Assembly: GCF_045920555.1 (NCBI RefSeq)
Contig: NZ_CP174509.1
Location: 3,472,001-3,536,000, forward strand
DNA length: 64,000 nt
Reading direction: 5' to 3'
Origin: Pseudalkalibacillus sp045920555
Lineage (GTDB): Bacteria; Bacillota; Bacilli; Bacillales; Fictibacillaceae
Shown: in pieces, positions 26,275 through 35,000 of the stretch
How the letters are laid out: every line of letters starts with the position of its first letter
Numbering within the stretch: the first letter of the stretch is position 1
Made by a program: the position numbers and the translations under genes
The notes under the pieces: model-generated
Seen by the model: only the letters and a program-made list of their open reading frames with translations
Database searches by the model: none
What the model was told of the DNA's origin: nothing

Positions 26275-26467
26275 ACCCTCATCAGTCGGAATAGCTCTCC
26301 ACTACATTTGTAGTGACAGTCCGTTACTTATTCAGCAACGGCCCAGCAACCTTAATTGGGATTAAGTTTGCTTCGGCAAATCGACCTTTCATTGTCCGTC
26401 ATCGCCCCCCTGGCTATGGACAGCTACTCATTCTCTCTGCGCCTCTACCCCATCACGTCAAATGAGG
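26275..26467 (-). promoter_or_regulatory. Lysine riboswitch (L box)
   Basis: Minus-strand L-box blocks: GGTAGAGGCGC, GAAAGG, TTTGCCGAAGCAAA, TTGCTGGGCC, GGACTGTCACT and GTGGAGAGCTATTC. P1 forms from CCTCAT (26467-26462) and ATGAGG (26282-26277). Located directly before lysA with a terminator between them. Confidence 0.9.
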
Positions 26468-26525
26468 CAATTATTAAATTAAGAACTACTGTAGCATAAA
26501 TAGCAGATTGAATCAACACCAAATA

Positions 26526-28001
26526 TCAAGCATCGGATTGTTTTTTGTTCTGCTGTGGACGAACAATGCTTGGCCGAACCTTCGATAAAGGAACAGAGAC
26601 CCTGACCAACACTTGCATCAAAGCTTGTGGATTGAAGGGGATGAAAGGCCATAGATATGGGGTATTCAAATTTTTGATACTGCACATGAATAACATTACG
26701 AAGGTACAGCCGATCATGAACCCTGGGACTCCGAAAAGGAATACGAGTGTAATCAATATCAGCCTCACGATCTTATTGGCGACACTCAATTCATAACTCG
26801 GTGTGGAAAATGAGCCGATCGCTGCGAGTGCAACATACAAGATGACTTCCGACACGAATAAACCGACATCTATTGCGATCTGGCCGATTAACACCGCTGC
26901 AATCAATCCCATTGCGGTTGAGAGGGCTGATGGCGTATGGATCGCGGCCATCCTCAAGACATCGATACCTAGTTCAGCAAAAATGATTTGAAGATAGATC
27001 GGGACATTCGATTCTTTGGTCGGTCCTATGAAATTCAGGTTGGGTGGAAGTAAATTTTCATTCAAAACGAACAACAACCAAATTGGCAATAAAAAGAGCG
27101 AAGCCAGCATACCTCCAAACCGAATCCATCTTAGAAACGCACCGATCATCGGAGTCTGGCGATATTCTTCGGCATGCTGGACGTGATGGAAAAATGTAGT
27201 TGGTGTAATGATGACACTTGGGGACGTATCCACGAATACGAGGACATGTCCTTCCAAAAGATGGGTTGCAGCAACATCGGGCCGTTCAGTATACCTTACA
27301 AGCGGATACGGATTCCAGCCTTGATTCACCAAAAATTCTTCAACAGTCTTATCAGCCATCGGAATCCCATCGATCCGGATCGATTTCAGCTCTTTTCGTA
27401 TCGTTTCAATCAATCCAGGATCTGCTACATCTTCTAGATAAGAGATACAGACGTCTGTCTTCGAACGGTCCCCAACCTGCATGATTTCGTTTCGTAACCG
27501 TTCATCCCTTAACCTTCTTCTCGTTAGAGCCGTGTTTTCCACGATATTTTCTGTATATCCATCACGGGCCCCACGGACAACTTTTTCGACATCAGGCTCC
27601 TCTGGGGAACGTCCTGGGTAACTCCTTACATCGACAATAAAGCCTTCATTATGACCTTCGATCAAAACTGCAACCAGCCCTGAAAGGACTCGGTCAATGA
27701 CTTCGTCTAAGTTCTTCGCTGTAGAAACCTGCTGATGAGCGAGGTGATTTTTAATGACATCTTTCGCTTTTGCGCTCGTCCGATATTCATGGTCCGCATC
27801 AAGCAGTTCTTTCAATAGCATGATGATGAATTCACTGTCACAGAGACCTGTGCAGTAATATATGTGGATTTCTTTATTCAAGATGTTCATTTTACGAACA
27901 CCTACATCAAAGCTTTTTCCGATCCCCATCTTATCTTTCAGGAACTGTTCATTCTCTGCAATTTTCTTATGAATGGGTGTTTCCTCTTTCTTGGGATGCA
28001 T
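26526..28001 (-). CDS. spoVAF: Stage V sporulation protein AF (GerA-family subunit)
   Basis: Spore membrane protein of 491 residues related to the A subunits of germinant receptors. A large N-terminal cytoplasmic domain (about 1-270) is followed by about five membrane spans (from about 290) and a basic tail. It is the last gene of the spoVA operon and overlaps spoVAEa by 35 nt. SpoVAF is thought to modulate dipicolinate release during germination; it is not essential for sporulation in B. subtilis. Confidence 0.93.
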   Translation of the reverse strand: MHPKKEETPIHKKIAENEQFLKDKMGIGKSFDVGVRKMNILNKEIHIYYCTGLCDSEFIIMLLKELLDADHEYRTSAKAKDVIKNHLAHQQVSTAKNLDEVIDRVLSGLVAVLIEGHNEGFIVDVRSYPGRSPEEPDVEKVVRGARDGYTENIVENTALTRRRLRDERLRNEIMQVGDRSKTDVCISYLEDVADPGLIETIRKELKSIRIDGIPMADKTVEEFLVNQGWNPYPLVRYTERPDVAATHLLEGHVLVFVDTSPSVIITPTTFFHHVQHAEEYRQTPMIGAFLRWIRFGGMLASLFLLPIWLLFVLNENLLPPNLNFIGPTKESNVPIYLQIIFAELGIDVLRMAAIHTPSALSTAMGLIAAVLIGQIAIDVGLFVSEVILYVALAAIGSFSTPSYELSVANKIVRLILITLVFLFGVPGFMIGCTFVMLFMCSIKNLNTPYLWPFIPFNPQALMQVLVRVSVPLSKVRPSIVRPQQNKKQSDA

Positions 28002-28557
28002 TTCGGGTACTCCTTTCTAAGATGAGTTGGACCGCTTGCCTTGTAATCGGAGCTCCTCTTTCAGCAGTATCGATCCCTGACATTTTTCCGATATCCCCCA
28101 CACCGACGATAAATGGAATATCCAGTTCATCGAGAACATAGACCGTGTCACCATCCAAACGGCCAAACTCCATATCTGGAAGTCCGCTTTTATCTACACC
28201 ATAAGCTGACAATTCACCAAAACGGTCGATGCTCACATCTACATGGGTCCATTCAGCCAGGTGGGTTTTCGAAGCGACAGCAATCGCACCTAGTATCTCG
28301 ATGTCTGGATGATTCGCTACATCACGCATAGCCCTTTCTCCAGGACCCTCACCTCGATACCCGCAGTCATCGAACATGACCAGGACTGGATCATAGGGTG
28401 TGGACAGGATCATCGAGACAATCTCGTCACCGGTGATTTTTGTCGGATTTCCCCAAGATTGGGAAATACAACGGCCGCCTATCTCTTTTGCGACTTGTTC
28501 CACAGCTTTCAATGCGTATAAATCTCCGTCAGTGATCATGATGACTCGTTTTTTCAT
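27967..28557 (-). CDS. spoVAEA: Stage V sporulation protein AEa
   Basis: Soluble protein of 196 residues starting MKKRVIMITDGDLYALKAVEQ, the recognisable SpoVAEa N-terminus, with SWGNPTKITGDEI and DDCGYRGEGPGERAM. It is encoded between spoVAEb and spoVAF. It belongs to the channel system that moves Ca-dipicolinate into the forespore and out at germination; its exact role is unclear. Confidence 0.93.
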   Translation of the reverse strand: MKKRVIMITDGDLYALKAVEQVAKEIGGRCISQSWGNPTKITGDEIVSMILSTPYDPVLVMFDDCGYRGEGPGERAMRDVANHPDIEILGAIAVASKTHLAEWTHVDVSIDRFGELSAYGVDKSGLPDMEFGRLDGDTVYVLDELDIPFIVGVGDIGKMSGIDTAERGAPITRQAVQLILERSTRNASQERGNTHS

Positions 28558-28563
28558 ATATAA

Positions 28564-28920
28564 TCATCCTTTTGGTTTAAAAAGGACCGCCACGATGAAA
28601 CCGAAAAGTATAGCAGAAGAAATACCCGCAGAGGTCAACTGGAAGATTCCCATCGCAATCCCGATAAATCCGTGTTCATCGGCTTCTGCCATCGCTCCAT
28701 GAAGGAGAGAGTGACCAAAGCTTGTAATTGGAACAGTAGCGCCTGCGCCTGCAAACTGAATCAATTTGTCATATAAACCGAACCCATCAAGTGCAGCTCC
28801 TGCAACAACGAAGCTTGAGGTGACATGGGCTGGTGTCAATTTGAATATATCCATCAGTAATTGACCGATTACACAGATGAGACCTCCCACTACAAAAGCT
28901 ATAAAATACTCGACCATCAA
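28564..28920 (-). CDS. spoVAEB: Stage V sporulation protein AEb
   Basis: Membrane protein of 118 residues with about four spans, homologous to SpoVAC along its length (shared GGLICVIGQ and FAGAGATVPITSFGHSL features). Forms part of the dipicolinate channel in the inner spore membrane. Its start overlaps the spoVAD stop by 4 nt. Confidence 0.94.
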   Translation of the reverse strand: MMVEYFIAFVVGGLICVIGQLLMDIFKLTPAHVTSSFVVAGAALDGFGLYDKLIQFAGAGATVPITSFGHSLLHGAMAEADEHGFIGIAMGIFQLTSAGISSAILFGFIVAVLFKPKG

Positions 28921-29936
28921 ACACCACCTCCATCAGTAGCTTCTATCACTACACCATGCGCAATCGTAGGAATTGTTTCCTTTTGCTGGACCATCATCGG
29001 ATTCATCAGGGCTCCTGTCGCCACAACGAATATCCGCTTCAGCTTCCCTTCTTTCATTTCTTTTAGAAGGTGTCCATACGTTACTACAGCTGAACATGCA
29101 CAACCGCTTCCTCCAGCAAAAACCGGTTGATCTGGTCGATAAACCAGTAAGCCGCAGTCCTGATGATTAGACGACAAATCATAGTTTTTTTCACGTAATA
29201 ATTCAAGCAAAATCGGTGAGCCGACGGCTGATAAATCACCGGTCACGATCAAATCATAATCATCCGGTGACCGGCCAGTGTCTTCAAAATGTGTTGCAAT
29301 CGTGTCAGCAGCAGCTGGTGCCATCGCTGATCCCATATCGAAAGGATCGGTTATCCCAAGATCCAGCACGCGACCAATAGTAGCCGCTTTGATTTGGATC
29401 GGTGATGGTTTTGCACTGACGATAGAAGCCCCTGCACCTGTCACTGTATAAGTCGCTGTATCCGGTTTTTGTCCCCCATATTCTGTCGGGTAACGGAATT
29501 GTCTTTCAGCTGTGGCGTTATGGCTACTTACGGCAGTAAGCACTGTGTTGGCAAAATCCCCGTCAACCAACGCAGAAGCCAGGGCCAGCGTCTCCATCGA
29601 TGTAGAGCATGCACCGAACAACCCAAGGTAAGGAATCTGGTTTTTACGGGCCGTGTAATTTGCGATGACAGTCTGATTGATGAGATCACCAGATAAAAAT
29701 AAATCCATTTCATCCGGGCTTTTTCCAGCTTTTTTCATGCAAGCCTCAATTGCTTGCTCCATTAAGTGGCGTTCGGCAAGTTCCCAATTCTCTTGTCCGC
29801 AATGAAGATCACCGAACGTGATATCATAGGTTTCGCCAAGCGGACCAGCTGCCTCCTCTGGACCGACTGCAGTGCCTGTTGCATTGATGTATAAAGGTTT
29901 TGAATATGTCCAAGTTTGTTTACCTGTAAGCTTCAT
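28917..29936 (-). CDS. spoVAD: Stage V sporulation protein AD (dipicolinate-binding)
   Basis: Thiolase-fold protein of 339 residues that binds Ca-dipicolinate on the inner membrane surface. Seen: GACSTSMETLALASALVDG (the former nucleophile region), DLGITDPFDMGSAMAPAA and FAGGSGCACSAVV. It follows spoVAC by 22 nt in the operon. It is one of the essential SpoVA subunits in B. subtilis. Confidence 0.95.
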   Translation of the reverse strand: MKLTGKQTWTYSKPLYINATGTAVGPEEAAGPLGETYDITFGDLHCGQENWELAERHLMEQAIEACMKKAGKSPDEMDLFLSGDLINQTVIANYTARKNQIPYLGLFGACSTSMETLALASALVDGDFANTVLTAVSSHNATAERQFRYPTEYGGQKPDTATYTVTGAGASIVSAKPSPIQIKAATIGRVLDLGITDPFDMGSAMAPAAADTIATHFEDTGRSPDDYDLIVTGDLSAVGSPILLELLREKNYDLSSNHQDCGLLVYRPDQPVFAGGSGCACSAVVTYGHLLKEMKEGKLKRIFVVATGALMNPMMVQQKETIPTIAHGVVIEATDGGGV

Positions 29937-29958
29937 TGTTGTTGATCCTCCTAAGGCG

Positions 29959-30423
29959 TCATAATACCATCTGGAACAAATATCGGAGCATACCGATTAT
30001 ATAGGCAGCGACAGCACCGAATACAATCACGGCCCCTGCCAGTTTGAAAAGGTTTGTTGCAACTCCCAGCACGAGCCCTTCACTTTTATGTTCAAGCGCT
30101 GCACTCGTTACAGCATTTGCGAATCCGGTTACCGGAACGATTGATCCCGCTCCAGAAAATTGTCCAAGCTTGTCGTAAACCCCTAATCCTGTGAGTAAAG
30201 ATGCAGCAAGAATCAGAGTTGCGACTGTAGGGTTTCCAGCTGTTTTCTCTGTGAAATTGAAAAAGGTGATGTAAAAATTAGTGATTCCTTGTCCGATCGC
30301 ACATATCAATCCTCCGATTAAAAAGGCCTTTAGACAATTCACAAAATAAGGTGGTGTCGGTTGTAATGGTTTGATCTTTTCTTTATATGCTTGTTGTTCG
30401 GGTGACAATTTGTTCTTACCCAT
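29959..30423 (-). CDS. spoVAC: Stage V sporulation protein AC
   Basis: Membrane protein of 154 residues with about four spans, thought to form the mechanosensitive dipicolinate channel. Segments LIGGLICAIGQGITNFY and SGAGSIVPVTGFANAV are family hallmarks. ATG at 30423 follows AAGGAG by 8 nt; the open frame upstream of it is unrelated sequence. Confidence 0.95.
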   Translation of the reverse strand: MGKNKLSPEQQAYKEKIKPLQPTPPYFVNCLKAFLIGGLICAIGQGITNFYITFFNFTEKTAGNPTVATLILAASLLTGLGVYDKLGQFSGAGSIVPVTGFANAVTSAALEHKSEGLVLGVATNLFKLAGAVIVFGAVAAYIIGMLRYLFQMVL

Positions 30424-30452
30424 TTGTAACAGCTCCTTTTTGCCTTTAAAAT

Positions 30453-30875
30453 TTACAGATGAACGAAGAAAATCCAGTGAAAAAGTGATCCTATTACTTT
30501 TCCGAATAAAATCGCCATCAACAAGAGAAGGACTTGTTCTTTGAAACCAACACGTTTCATAAGTATCGGCAGAACATTCAGGACTTCTGTCAAGGCAGCA
30601 GCCAGCATTCCAACAAAGGTACCGCTTGCCAGACCAATCGGGATCAGCAGCCATTGGCTCGAGGAGATTGTGAGATCCCTCAATCCGTACCAACTCGAAA
30701 ACAAGACGCCGCTAATGATGCTTAATTCATAACTTCTTATTTTTGAGTTGGTTTTCGAAATCTGCATTAACCGGGGGATGATCCCAAACACCGTTAAAAT
30801 GGCAACGAATCCTGCCCCTACCGCAAGTCCACCGCCTAAGCCTATTAACATGACGGTGATGATTTTAATTGTCAT
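30453..30875 (-). CDS. spoVAB: Stage V sporulation protein AB
   Basis: Membrane protein of 140 residues with about four hydrophobic spans starting MTIKIITVMLIGLGGG. Its start lies inside the last codons of spoVAA (11-nt overlap), so it is coupled to that gene. Needed for dipicolinate uptake in B. subtilis; biochemical role not defined. Confidence 0.92.
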   Translation of the reverse strand: MTIKIITVMLIGLGGGLAVGAGFVAILTVFGIIPRLMQISKTNSKIRSYELSIISGVLFSSWYGLRDLTISSSQWLLIPIGLASGTFVGMLAAALTEVLNVLPILMKRVGFKEQVLLLLMAILFGKVIGSLFHWIFFVHL

Positions 30876-31488
30876 GAGCTTTCTTCTCGTTCTCTTTGTT
30901 CTCATGCATGATGACGTACTGGTCCAAATCTTGTTGATAGTTGAACATTTCCACTTCAAGCGGGCTCGGTTCTTCATTGAAACGTTTTTTGAAGATGTGG
31001 TTGAAAAAGAGGACCATCCCTAATCCAAGGCCAATAGAATAAGGAACTTGTAAAAGGAGCGGATAGTCATTTCTTCGTCCAGTCACCAAATAATAAATCT
31101 TTTGATGAACCTGCTGCATGCTTACATCCTCATGGAAATTCATGATAGCAAGTGCTGCACCGATGAATAATAGGATCCAAACAACGACAAAATAAACCCC
31201 AGTAATTTTCGGTCTCTTGTACTGGACTTCTATGATTGTTTGTGGTGTACCGACCGTTTGAATATCTAATTTCGGAAATTTTTTTCTGATGGTCTTCAAC
31301 ACTTTCATAAGATCTACGATGACGATTGTTTTGTCTTGTACCGTGATTTTATGAACAATCATTTGACCAATTTCTTGAATGACATCTTCAGGGCCAACGA
31401 GTTGAGCAAGGTCTTTAATTCGTATCGTCTGTCCAGGTGAACTAAGTAGCCTATGCCGCATACGCAAATAAACCGCTTCAACCTCCAA
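30865..31488 (-). CDS. spoVAA: Stage V sporulation protein AA
   Basis: First gene of the spoVA operon, 207 residues. An N-terminal soluble part (about 1-95, with VYLRMRHRLLSSPG and IRIKDLAQLVG) is followed by two spans at about 98-118 and 143-165. A TTG start with GGGGGG upstream is the best fit; no ATG gives a better alternative. Transcribed from a strong sigma-G-type promoter 28 nt upstream. Confidence 0.92.
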   Translation of the reverse strand: MEVEAVYLRMRHRLLSSPGQTIRIKDLAQLVGPEDVIQEIGQMIVHKITVQDKTIVIVDLMKVLKTIRKKFPKLDIQTVGTPQTIIEVQYKRPKITGVYFVVVWILLFIGAALAIMNFHEDVSMQQVHQKIYYLVTGRRNDYPLLLQVPYSIGLGLGMVLFFNHIFKKRFNEEPSPLEVEMFNYQQDLDQYVIMHENKENEKKAHDN

Positions 31489-31522
31489 AAAAAGTCCCCC
31501 CTTATGCCAATTCGTTTATATG

Positions 31523-31552
31523 TAGTATGTTTCTTCCAAACCTCTCTCATTC
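31523..31552 (-). promoter_or_regulatory. Sigma-G-type promoter of the spoVA operon
   Basis: Minus strand GAATGA (31552-31547), a 17-nt spacer, then CATACTA (31529-31523), an exact match to the sigma-G/sigma-F -10 core. Forespore expression is expected for spoVA. Confidence 0.75.
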
Positions 31553-31637
31553 TGTCCACCCAATCTATCCAGTAATTACCTATTGGGTTGATCAGATCTA
31601 TGGTCTTTAACCTCCACGCGCAAATTATGATCAATTA

Positions 31638-31718
31638 GCGTGATATCATGAATTTCCGCATGATTATGTAAAAAACGGCGTGATTATGAGGAATTTCGGC
31701 GTGTTTCTAATTAAAAAT
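31638..31718. repeat. Degenerate tandem repeat, four units of about 20 nt
   Basis: Units start at 31638, 31658, 31678 and 31699, each beginning GCRTGNT and carrying an AT-rich body with ATTTC in two of them. Confidence 0.45.
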
Positions 31719-31800
31719 AGAACTTAGAGGAAAAAATTGAGGAAAATAGGAAGTATTTGCTGAGGACTATAGTCACCATTACTTGAAAATAGACCCTATC

Positions 31801-31842
31801 AAAAAATAACCCAGATAGACGATTCATTCGTCCATCTGGGTC
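31801..31842 (-). terminator. Terminator of sigF
   Basis: Long stem ACCCAGATGGACGA with a complementary arm (one mismatch), overlapping the sigF stop, then TATTTTTTG on the minus strand. Confidence 0.85.
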
Positions 31843-32582
31843 TTCATTTCTTGGAGGATTTTCTTTTCAAGCCTTGAAACCTGGACTTGTGATATTCCAA
31901 GCCGGTTTGCAACTTCAGACTGCGTCTGATCTTTATAGTATCGCAGATAAACAATCAGTTTTTCCCGTTCATTCAAGGTCTGGATCGCTTCCTTCAAAGC
32001 GATCTGGTCGAACCACTTCGAATCACCTTGATCAGAAATTTGGTCAAGCAATGTAATTGGATCTCCATCATTTTCATACACCGTTTCGTGGATCGATGAT
32101 GGAGCACGTACAGCTTCTTGAGCCATCACGACATCCTCAGGACTGATACCAAGTTTTGTCGCAATTTCATTCACTGTTGGATTACGGCCAAGGTCTTTTG
32201 AAAGTTCATCCCGCACCTTCCGGACTTTATTCCCGAGCTCCTTCAGCGAGCGACTGACTTTAACTGTCCCATCGTCACGGATAAATCGCTGAATTTCTCC
32301 GATGATCATCGGAACTGCATAGGTTGAGAATTTTACGTCATAACTAAGATCGAATTTATCTACAGATTTAAGCAACCCGATACTGCCGATTTGAAAAAGG
32401 TCATCCGGCTCGTATCCCCTGTTCAAAAAGCGTTGTACAACAGACCAGACTAACCGCATGTTTTTCTCGACAATGGTATCTCTTGCTGTCTGATCGCCTT
32501 CTTGACTTCGTTGAATCAATTCTTTCATTTCCTTGTCATTGAGAAACGTATTTTTTTTGTCTTGTTTGACGTCCAAATCCAT
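31824..32582 (-). CDS. sigF: RNA polymerase sigma factor SigF
   Basis: First forespore-specific sigma factor, 252 residues. Region 2 (DLFQIGSIGLLKSVDKFD, FSTYAVPMIIGEIQRFIRDDG), region 3 and the region 4 helix-turn-helix (QSEVANRLGISQVQVSRLEKKI) are complete. It is held inactive by SpoIIAB, encoded 12 nt upstream. Third gene of the spoIIA operon. Confidence 0.97.
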   Translation of the reverse strand: MDLDVKQDKKNTFLNDKEMKELIQRSQEGDQTARDTIVEKNMRLVWSVVQRFLNRGYEPDDLFQIGSIGLLKSVDKFDLSYDVKFSTYAVPMIIGEIQRFIRDDGTVKVSRSLKELGNKVRKVRDELSKDLGRNPTVNEIATKLGISPEDVVMAQEAVRAPSSIHETVYENDGDPITLLDQISDQGDSKWFDQIALKEAIQTLNEREKLIVYLRYYKDQTQSEVANRLGISQVQVSRLEKKILQEMKTQMDE

Positions 32583-32594
32583 GGCTCATGCTCC

Positions 32595-33035
32595 TTAATT
32601 ACAAAGCGCTTTATGATTTGTCAAATACTTCTTCAAGCGAATCGTGGTACCGAAGGATTTTTCTGTTTCGATTTCGATTTTATCCATGAAATTTTCCATT
32701 ATCGTGAAGCCCATACCGGATCTTTCTAATTCAGGCTTTGTTGTGAATAAGGGCTGACGCGCTTCGTCCAAGTCATCGATACCGATCCCTTCATCACGGA
32801 TCGCCAATTCAACGCATCCCTCATCCAGGATGCATTCAATGTAAACCATCCCGTCTGCATTGTTATCGTATCCATGAATGATTGCATTCGTAACAGCTTC
32901 AGAAACGACGGTTTTGATTTCAGTCAACTCATCTACGGTCGGGTCAAGCTGTGCGATGAATGCTGCAACTGTAACCCTGGCAAATGATTCATTTTCACTA
33001 CGAGCAGAGAATTCCATCTTCATGACATTTTTCAT
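32595..33035 (-). CDS. spoIIAB: Anti-sigma F factor SpoIIAB
   Basis: GHKL-fold protein kinase of 146 residues that binds and inhibits SigF and phosphorylates SpoIIAA. Motifs: SEAVTNAIIHGY (N box), RDEGIGIDDLDEA (G1) and ERSGMGFTIMENFMD (G2). The start overlaps the spoIIAA stop by one base, keeping the two subunits in step. Confidence 0.97.
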   Translation of the reverse strand: MKNVMKMEFSARSENESFARVTVAAFIAQLDPTVDELTEIKTVVSEAVTNAIIHGYDNNADGMVYIECILDEGCVELAIRDEGIGIDDLDEARQPLFTTKPELERSGMGFTIMENFMDKIEIETEKSFGTTIRLKKYLTNHKALCN

Positions 33036-33385
33036 TACGCCACCCCCAGCGTGTGCAAAGCTTTTTGTTCACTATCTTCAAGACGAATGATCTTGAACAT
33101 GCCTGACATTTCAAACAGCCTTTTGACAGAAGGGGAGATTGAACATACGACCATTTCTCCACCTTGACTTTTTATCAATTTATAACGTCCAAGGATTACT
33201 CCTAATCCCGAACTATCCATAAATGACAAGGCTTCTAAATTCAATACGATATCATGGATATTATTTTCCTTAATCGTTTGATCAACTTCTGTCCGTAGCT
33301 GTTCTGCTGTATGGTGGTCTAATTCGCCGGCTAATCGAATACACAGTACACGATCTTTGACTTCGAGTTTCACACTAAGACTCAC
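33035..33385 (-). CDS. spoIIAA: Anti-anti-sigma factor SpoIIAA
   Basis: STAS-domain protein of 116 residues that frees SigF from SpoIIAB when unphosphorylated. Phospho-acceptor Ser58 lies in SFMDSSGLGVILG, the same number as in B. subtilis. This supports the GTG start at 33385 (MSLSVKLEVKD), which has AAGGAGG upstream; an ATG six codons earlier overlaps that site. First gene of the spoIIA operon. Confidence 0.96.
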   Translation of the reverse strand: MSLSVKLEVKDRVLCIRLAGELDHHTAEQLRTEVDQTIKENNIHDIVLNLEALSFMDSSGLGVILGRYKLIKSQGGEMVVCSISPSVKRLFEMSGMFKIIRLEDSEQKALHTLGVA

Positions 33386-33416
33386 TAACCTCTCCTCCTT
33401 CATCTCGGTAGTGAGT

Positions 33417-33446
33417 CATTTCTATATGGTGATAATGGAATCCTCC
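33417..33446 (-). promoter_or_regulatory. Sigma-H-type promoter of spoIIA
   Basis: Minus strand GGAGGATTC (33446-33438), 12-nt spacer, ATAGAAATG (33425-33417). Each half is one mismatch from the sigma-H pattern, and B. subtilis spoIIA uses sigma-H. Confidence 0.5.
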
Positions 33447-33499
33447 TCGCTGACAAAACTAGTGTTGAATCGATTTATAATCTGATAATATGCGAAAAT

Positions 33500-34678
33500 T
33501 TACGGTGTCTGCGAAAACTTGCCCACAGTTCTCTTGAACAGTCCCCACCAGTTTGCTGCTTCTACATTTTCAGATGCAACCAATGGTGATTCTGTCACTG
33601 TTTTTCCGTTGTTTTTAACAACCAGCGTCCCAAGACGTTCACCTTTTTCGATCGGCATTTTCACTTGTTTGTTGATTTTAATTTCTGTGGTCAGCTTCAT
33701 CTTTTTCTCACCTTTCTTCATTAAAAGGGAGATCGGTTCTGAAGTCGCCATTTGTACAGTCTTCGAAACACCTTTGTGAACCGGAATTTTATCGATCATC
33801 TGGTGTCTTTCGTAGATTCGTTCCGTTTGATAATTCGCAAAAGCGTAATCAAGCATTTGGGTCACTTGGGCATTTCGTTCTTTTGTCGTTGGTGCTCCCA
33901 TGACTACAGCGATGACTCGCATATCGTCTTTTTTAGCTGTCGCTGTCAAACAATATTTCGCTTCGGTCGTATAACCTGTTTTGAGTCCATCGACACCAGG
34001 ATAGAATTTTACAAGCTTGTTGGTATTGACTAGCCAGAACTTTTTGTCAGTATTCTGACGTAGATAATCTTCATACTTGCCTGTGTAATTTGTAATCTGC
34101 TCATACTTCAAAAGTTCCTTTGCCATCAAGGCCATATCTCTTGCAGTACTGTAATGGTCTTTTTCCGGCAGCCCGGTAGCGTTTTTAAATTTGGTGTTCT
34201 TAAGGCCAAGCTCCTTCGCTTTGTCGTTCATCTGTTTGACGAAAGCATCGTTCGTACCTGCGATGAACTCTCCAAGGGCAACTGAAGCATCGTTCCCGGA
34301 TGCCAAGGCAACACCCTTAAGCATCTCTTCGACAGTCATGATCTCTCCTTCTTCGAGGAAGATTTGAGAACCACCCATAGAGGCTGCATATTCACTTGTT
34401 CTTACTTTATCTTTCAGATTGATTTTGCCTTTATGTAAAGCTTCCATTACGAGAATCAAGGTCATGATCTTCGTCATACTCGCCGGAGGAAGCTTTTCAT
34501 CAGGGTTTTTATCGAATAGAACAGTACCTGTATCTCTTTCAATCAATATTGCAGATGATGCTTTATTCGCTAGAGAATTGACTGTAACATGATCTTCATT
34601 GGCTAAAGCTGCTGGTGAAAGGACTGATACCCCCATCACGGCCGCTATCATACATGTAAAAAAGCGTTTCATAGACAT
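33500..34678 (-). CDS. dacF: Sporulation D-alanyl-D-alanine carboxypeptidase DacF
   Basis: Secreted S11 carboxypeptidase of 392 residues. Signal peptide about 1-26 (cut near ALANED), catalytic Ser67-x-x-Lys70 (SMTK), Ser127-Gly-Asn129 and Lys233-Thr-Gly235; a PBP5-like C-terminal domain ends it. It acts on forespore-side peptidoglycan and affects cortex cross-linking with DacB. It lies directly upstream of spoIIA, as in B. subtilis, where read-through lets forespore sigma factors boost spoIIA. Confidence 0.94.
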   Translation of the reverse strand: MSMKRFFTCMIAAVMGVSVLSPAALANEDHVTVNSLANKASSAILIERDTGTVLFDKNPDEKLPPASMTKIMTLILVMEALHKGKINLKDKVRTSEYAASMGGSQIFLEEGEIMTVEEMLKGVALASGNDASVALGEFIAGTNDAFVKQMNDKAKELGLKNTKFKNATGLPEKDHYSTARDMALMAKELLKYEQITNYTGKYEDYLRQNTDKKFWLVNTNKLVKFYPGVDGLKTGYTTEAKYCLTATAKKDDMRVIAVVMGAPTTKERNAQVTQMLDYAFANYQTERIYERHQMIDKIPVHKGVSKTVQMATSEPISLLMKKGEKKMKLTTEIKINKQVKMPIEKGERLGTLVVKNNGKTVTESPLVASENVEAANWWGLFKRTVGKFSQTP

Positions 34679-34701
34679 AATCCCTCCATTCTTAGTATTC
34701 T

Positions 34702-34730
34702 TATATTTTCCAATTTTGGGCGGTTTATAC
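34702..34730 (-). promoter_or_regulatory. Possible sigma-F-type promoter of dacF
   Basis: Minus strand GTATA (34730-34726), 14-nt spacer, GGAAAATATA (34711-34702), close to the sigma-F pattern GYWTA/GGNNANA. Confidence 0.4.
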
Positions 34731-34944
34731 TTTCTTCTGAATTTTGGAACTCGATTGATGGTAAGATATTTTTGTTTGGTGAGATCATGTCCGAGTTTTG
34801 CGAGAATCTCAGGCTTTAATAAGATGACAATTTTCCATAATAAGAATAGCTAAAGGACTGACAATCGTCAGTCCTCAGGCTTATGGAATGCGTTTTTAAA
34901 ATTTTCGACTGCTAATTATCTCTATAATGGAATACTCCAACATC

Positions 34945-34988
34945 GCAAAAAAGCTGCCCATAAGCTCTAACCAGCTTACGAACAGCTC
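34945..34988 (-). terminator. Terminator of the deoB-pnp-pdp operon
   Basis: Bulged long stem built from AGCTG...TAAGCT with AGCTTA...CAGCT, followed by TTTTTTG on the minus strand. Confidence 0.8.
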
Positions 34989-35000
34989 TTAATGTGTATT

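Larger units (their letters stand above)
31489..31823. other. Intergenic region between spoVAA and sigF
   Basis: Contains the spoVA sigma-G promoter (31523-31552), about four degenerate tandem units of 20-21 nt (31638-31718) and the sigF terminator. No gene seen. Confidence 0.7.
34679..35000. other. Intergenic region between dacF and pdp
   Basis: Holds the dacF promoter region, a perfect 9-bp hairpin (AGGACTGAC 34854-34862 with GTCAGTCCT 34867-34875) and the pdp terminator. No gene seen. Confidence 0.6.

Noticed and set aside
31359..31634. 91-codon minus-strand frame crossing the spoVAA start
   Set aside because: Overlaps the spoVA promoter and the well-supported spoVAA frame.
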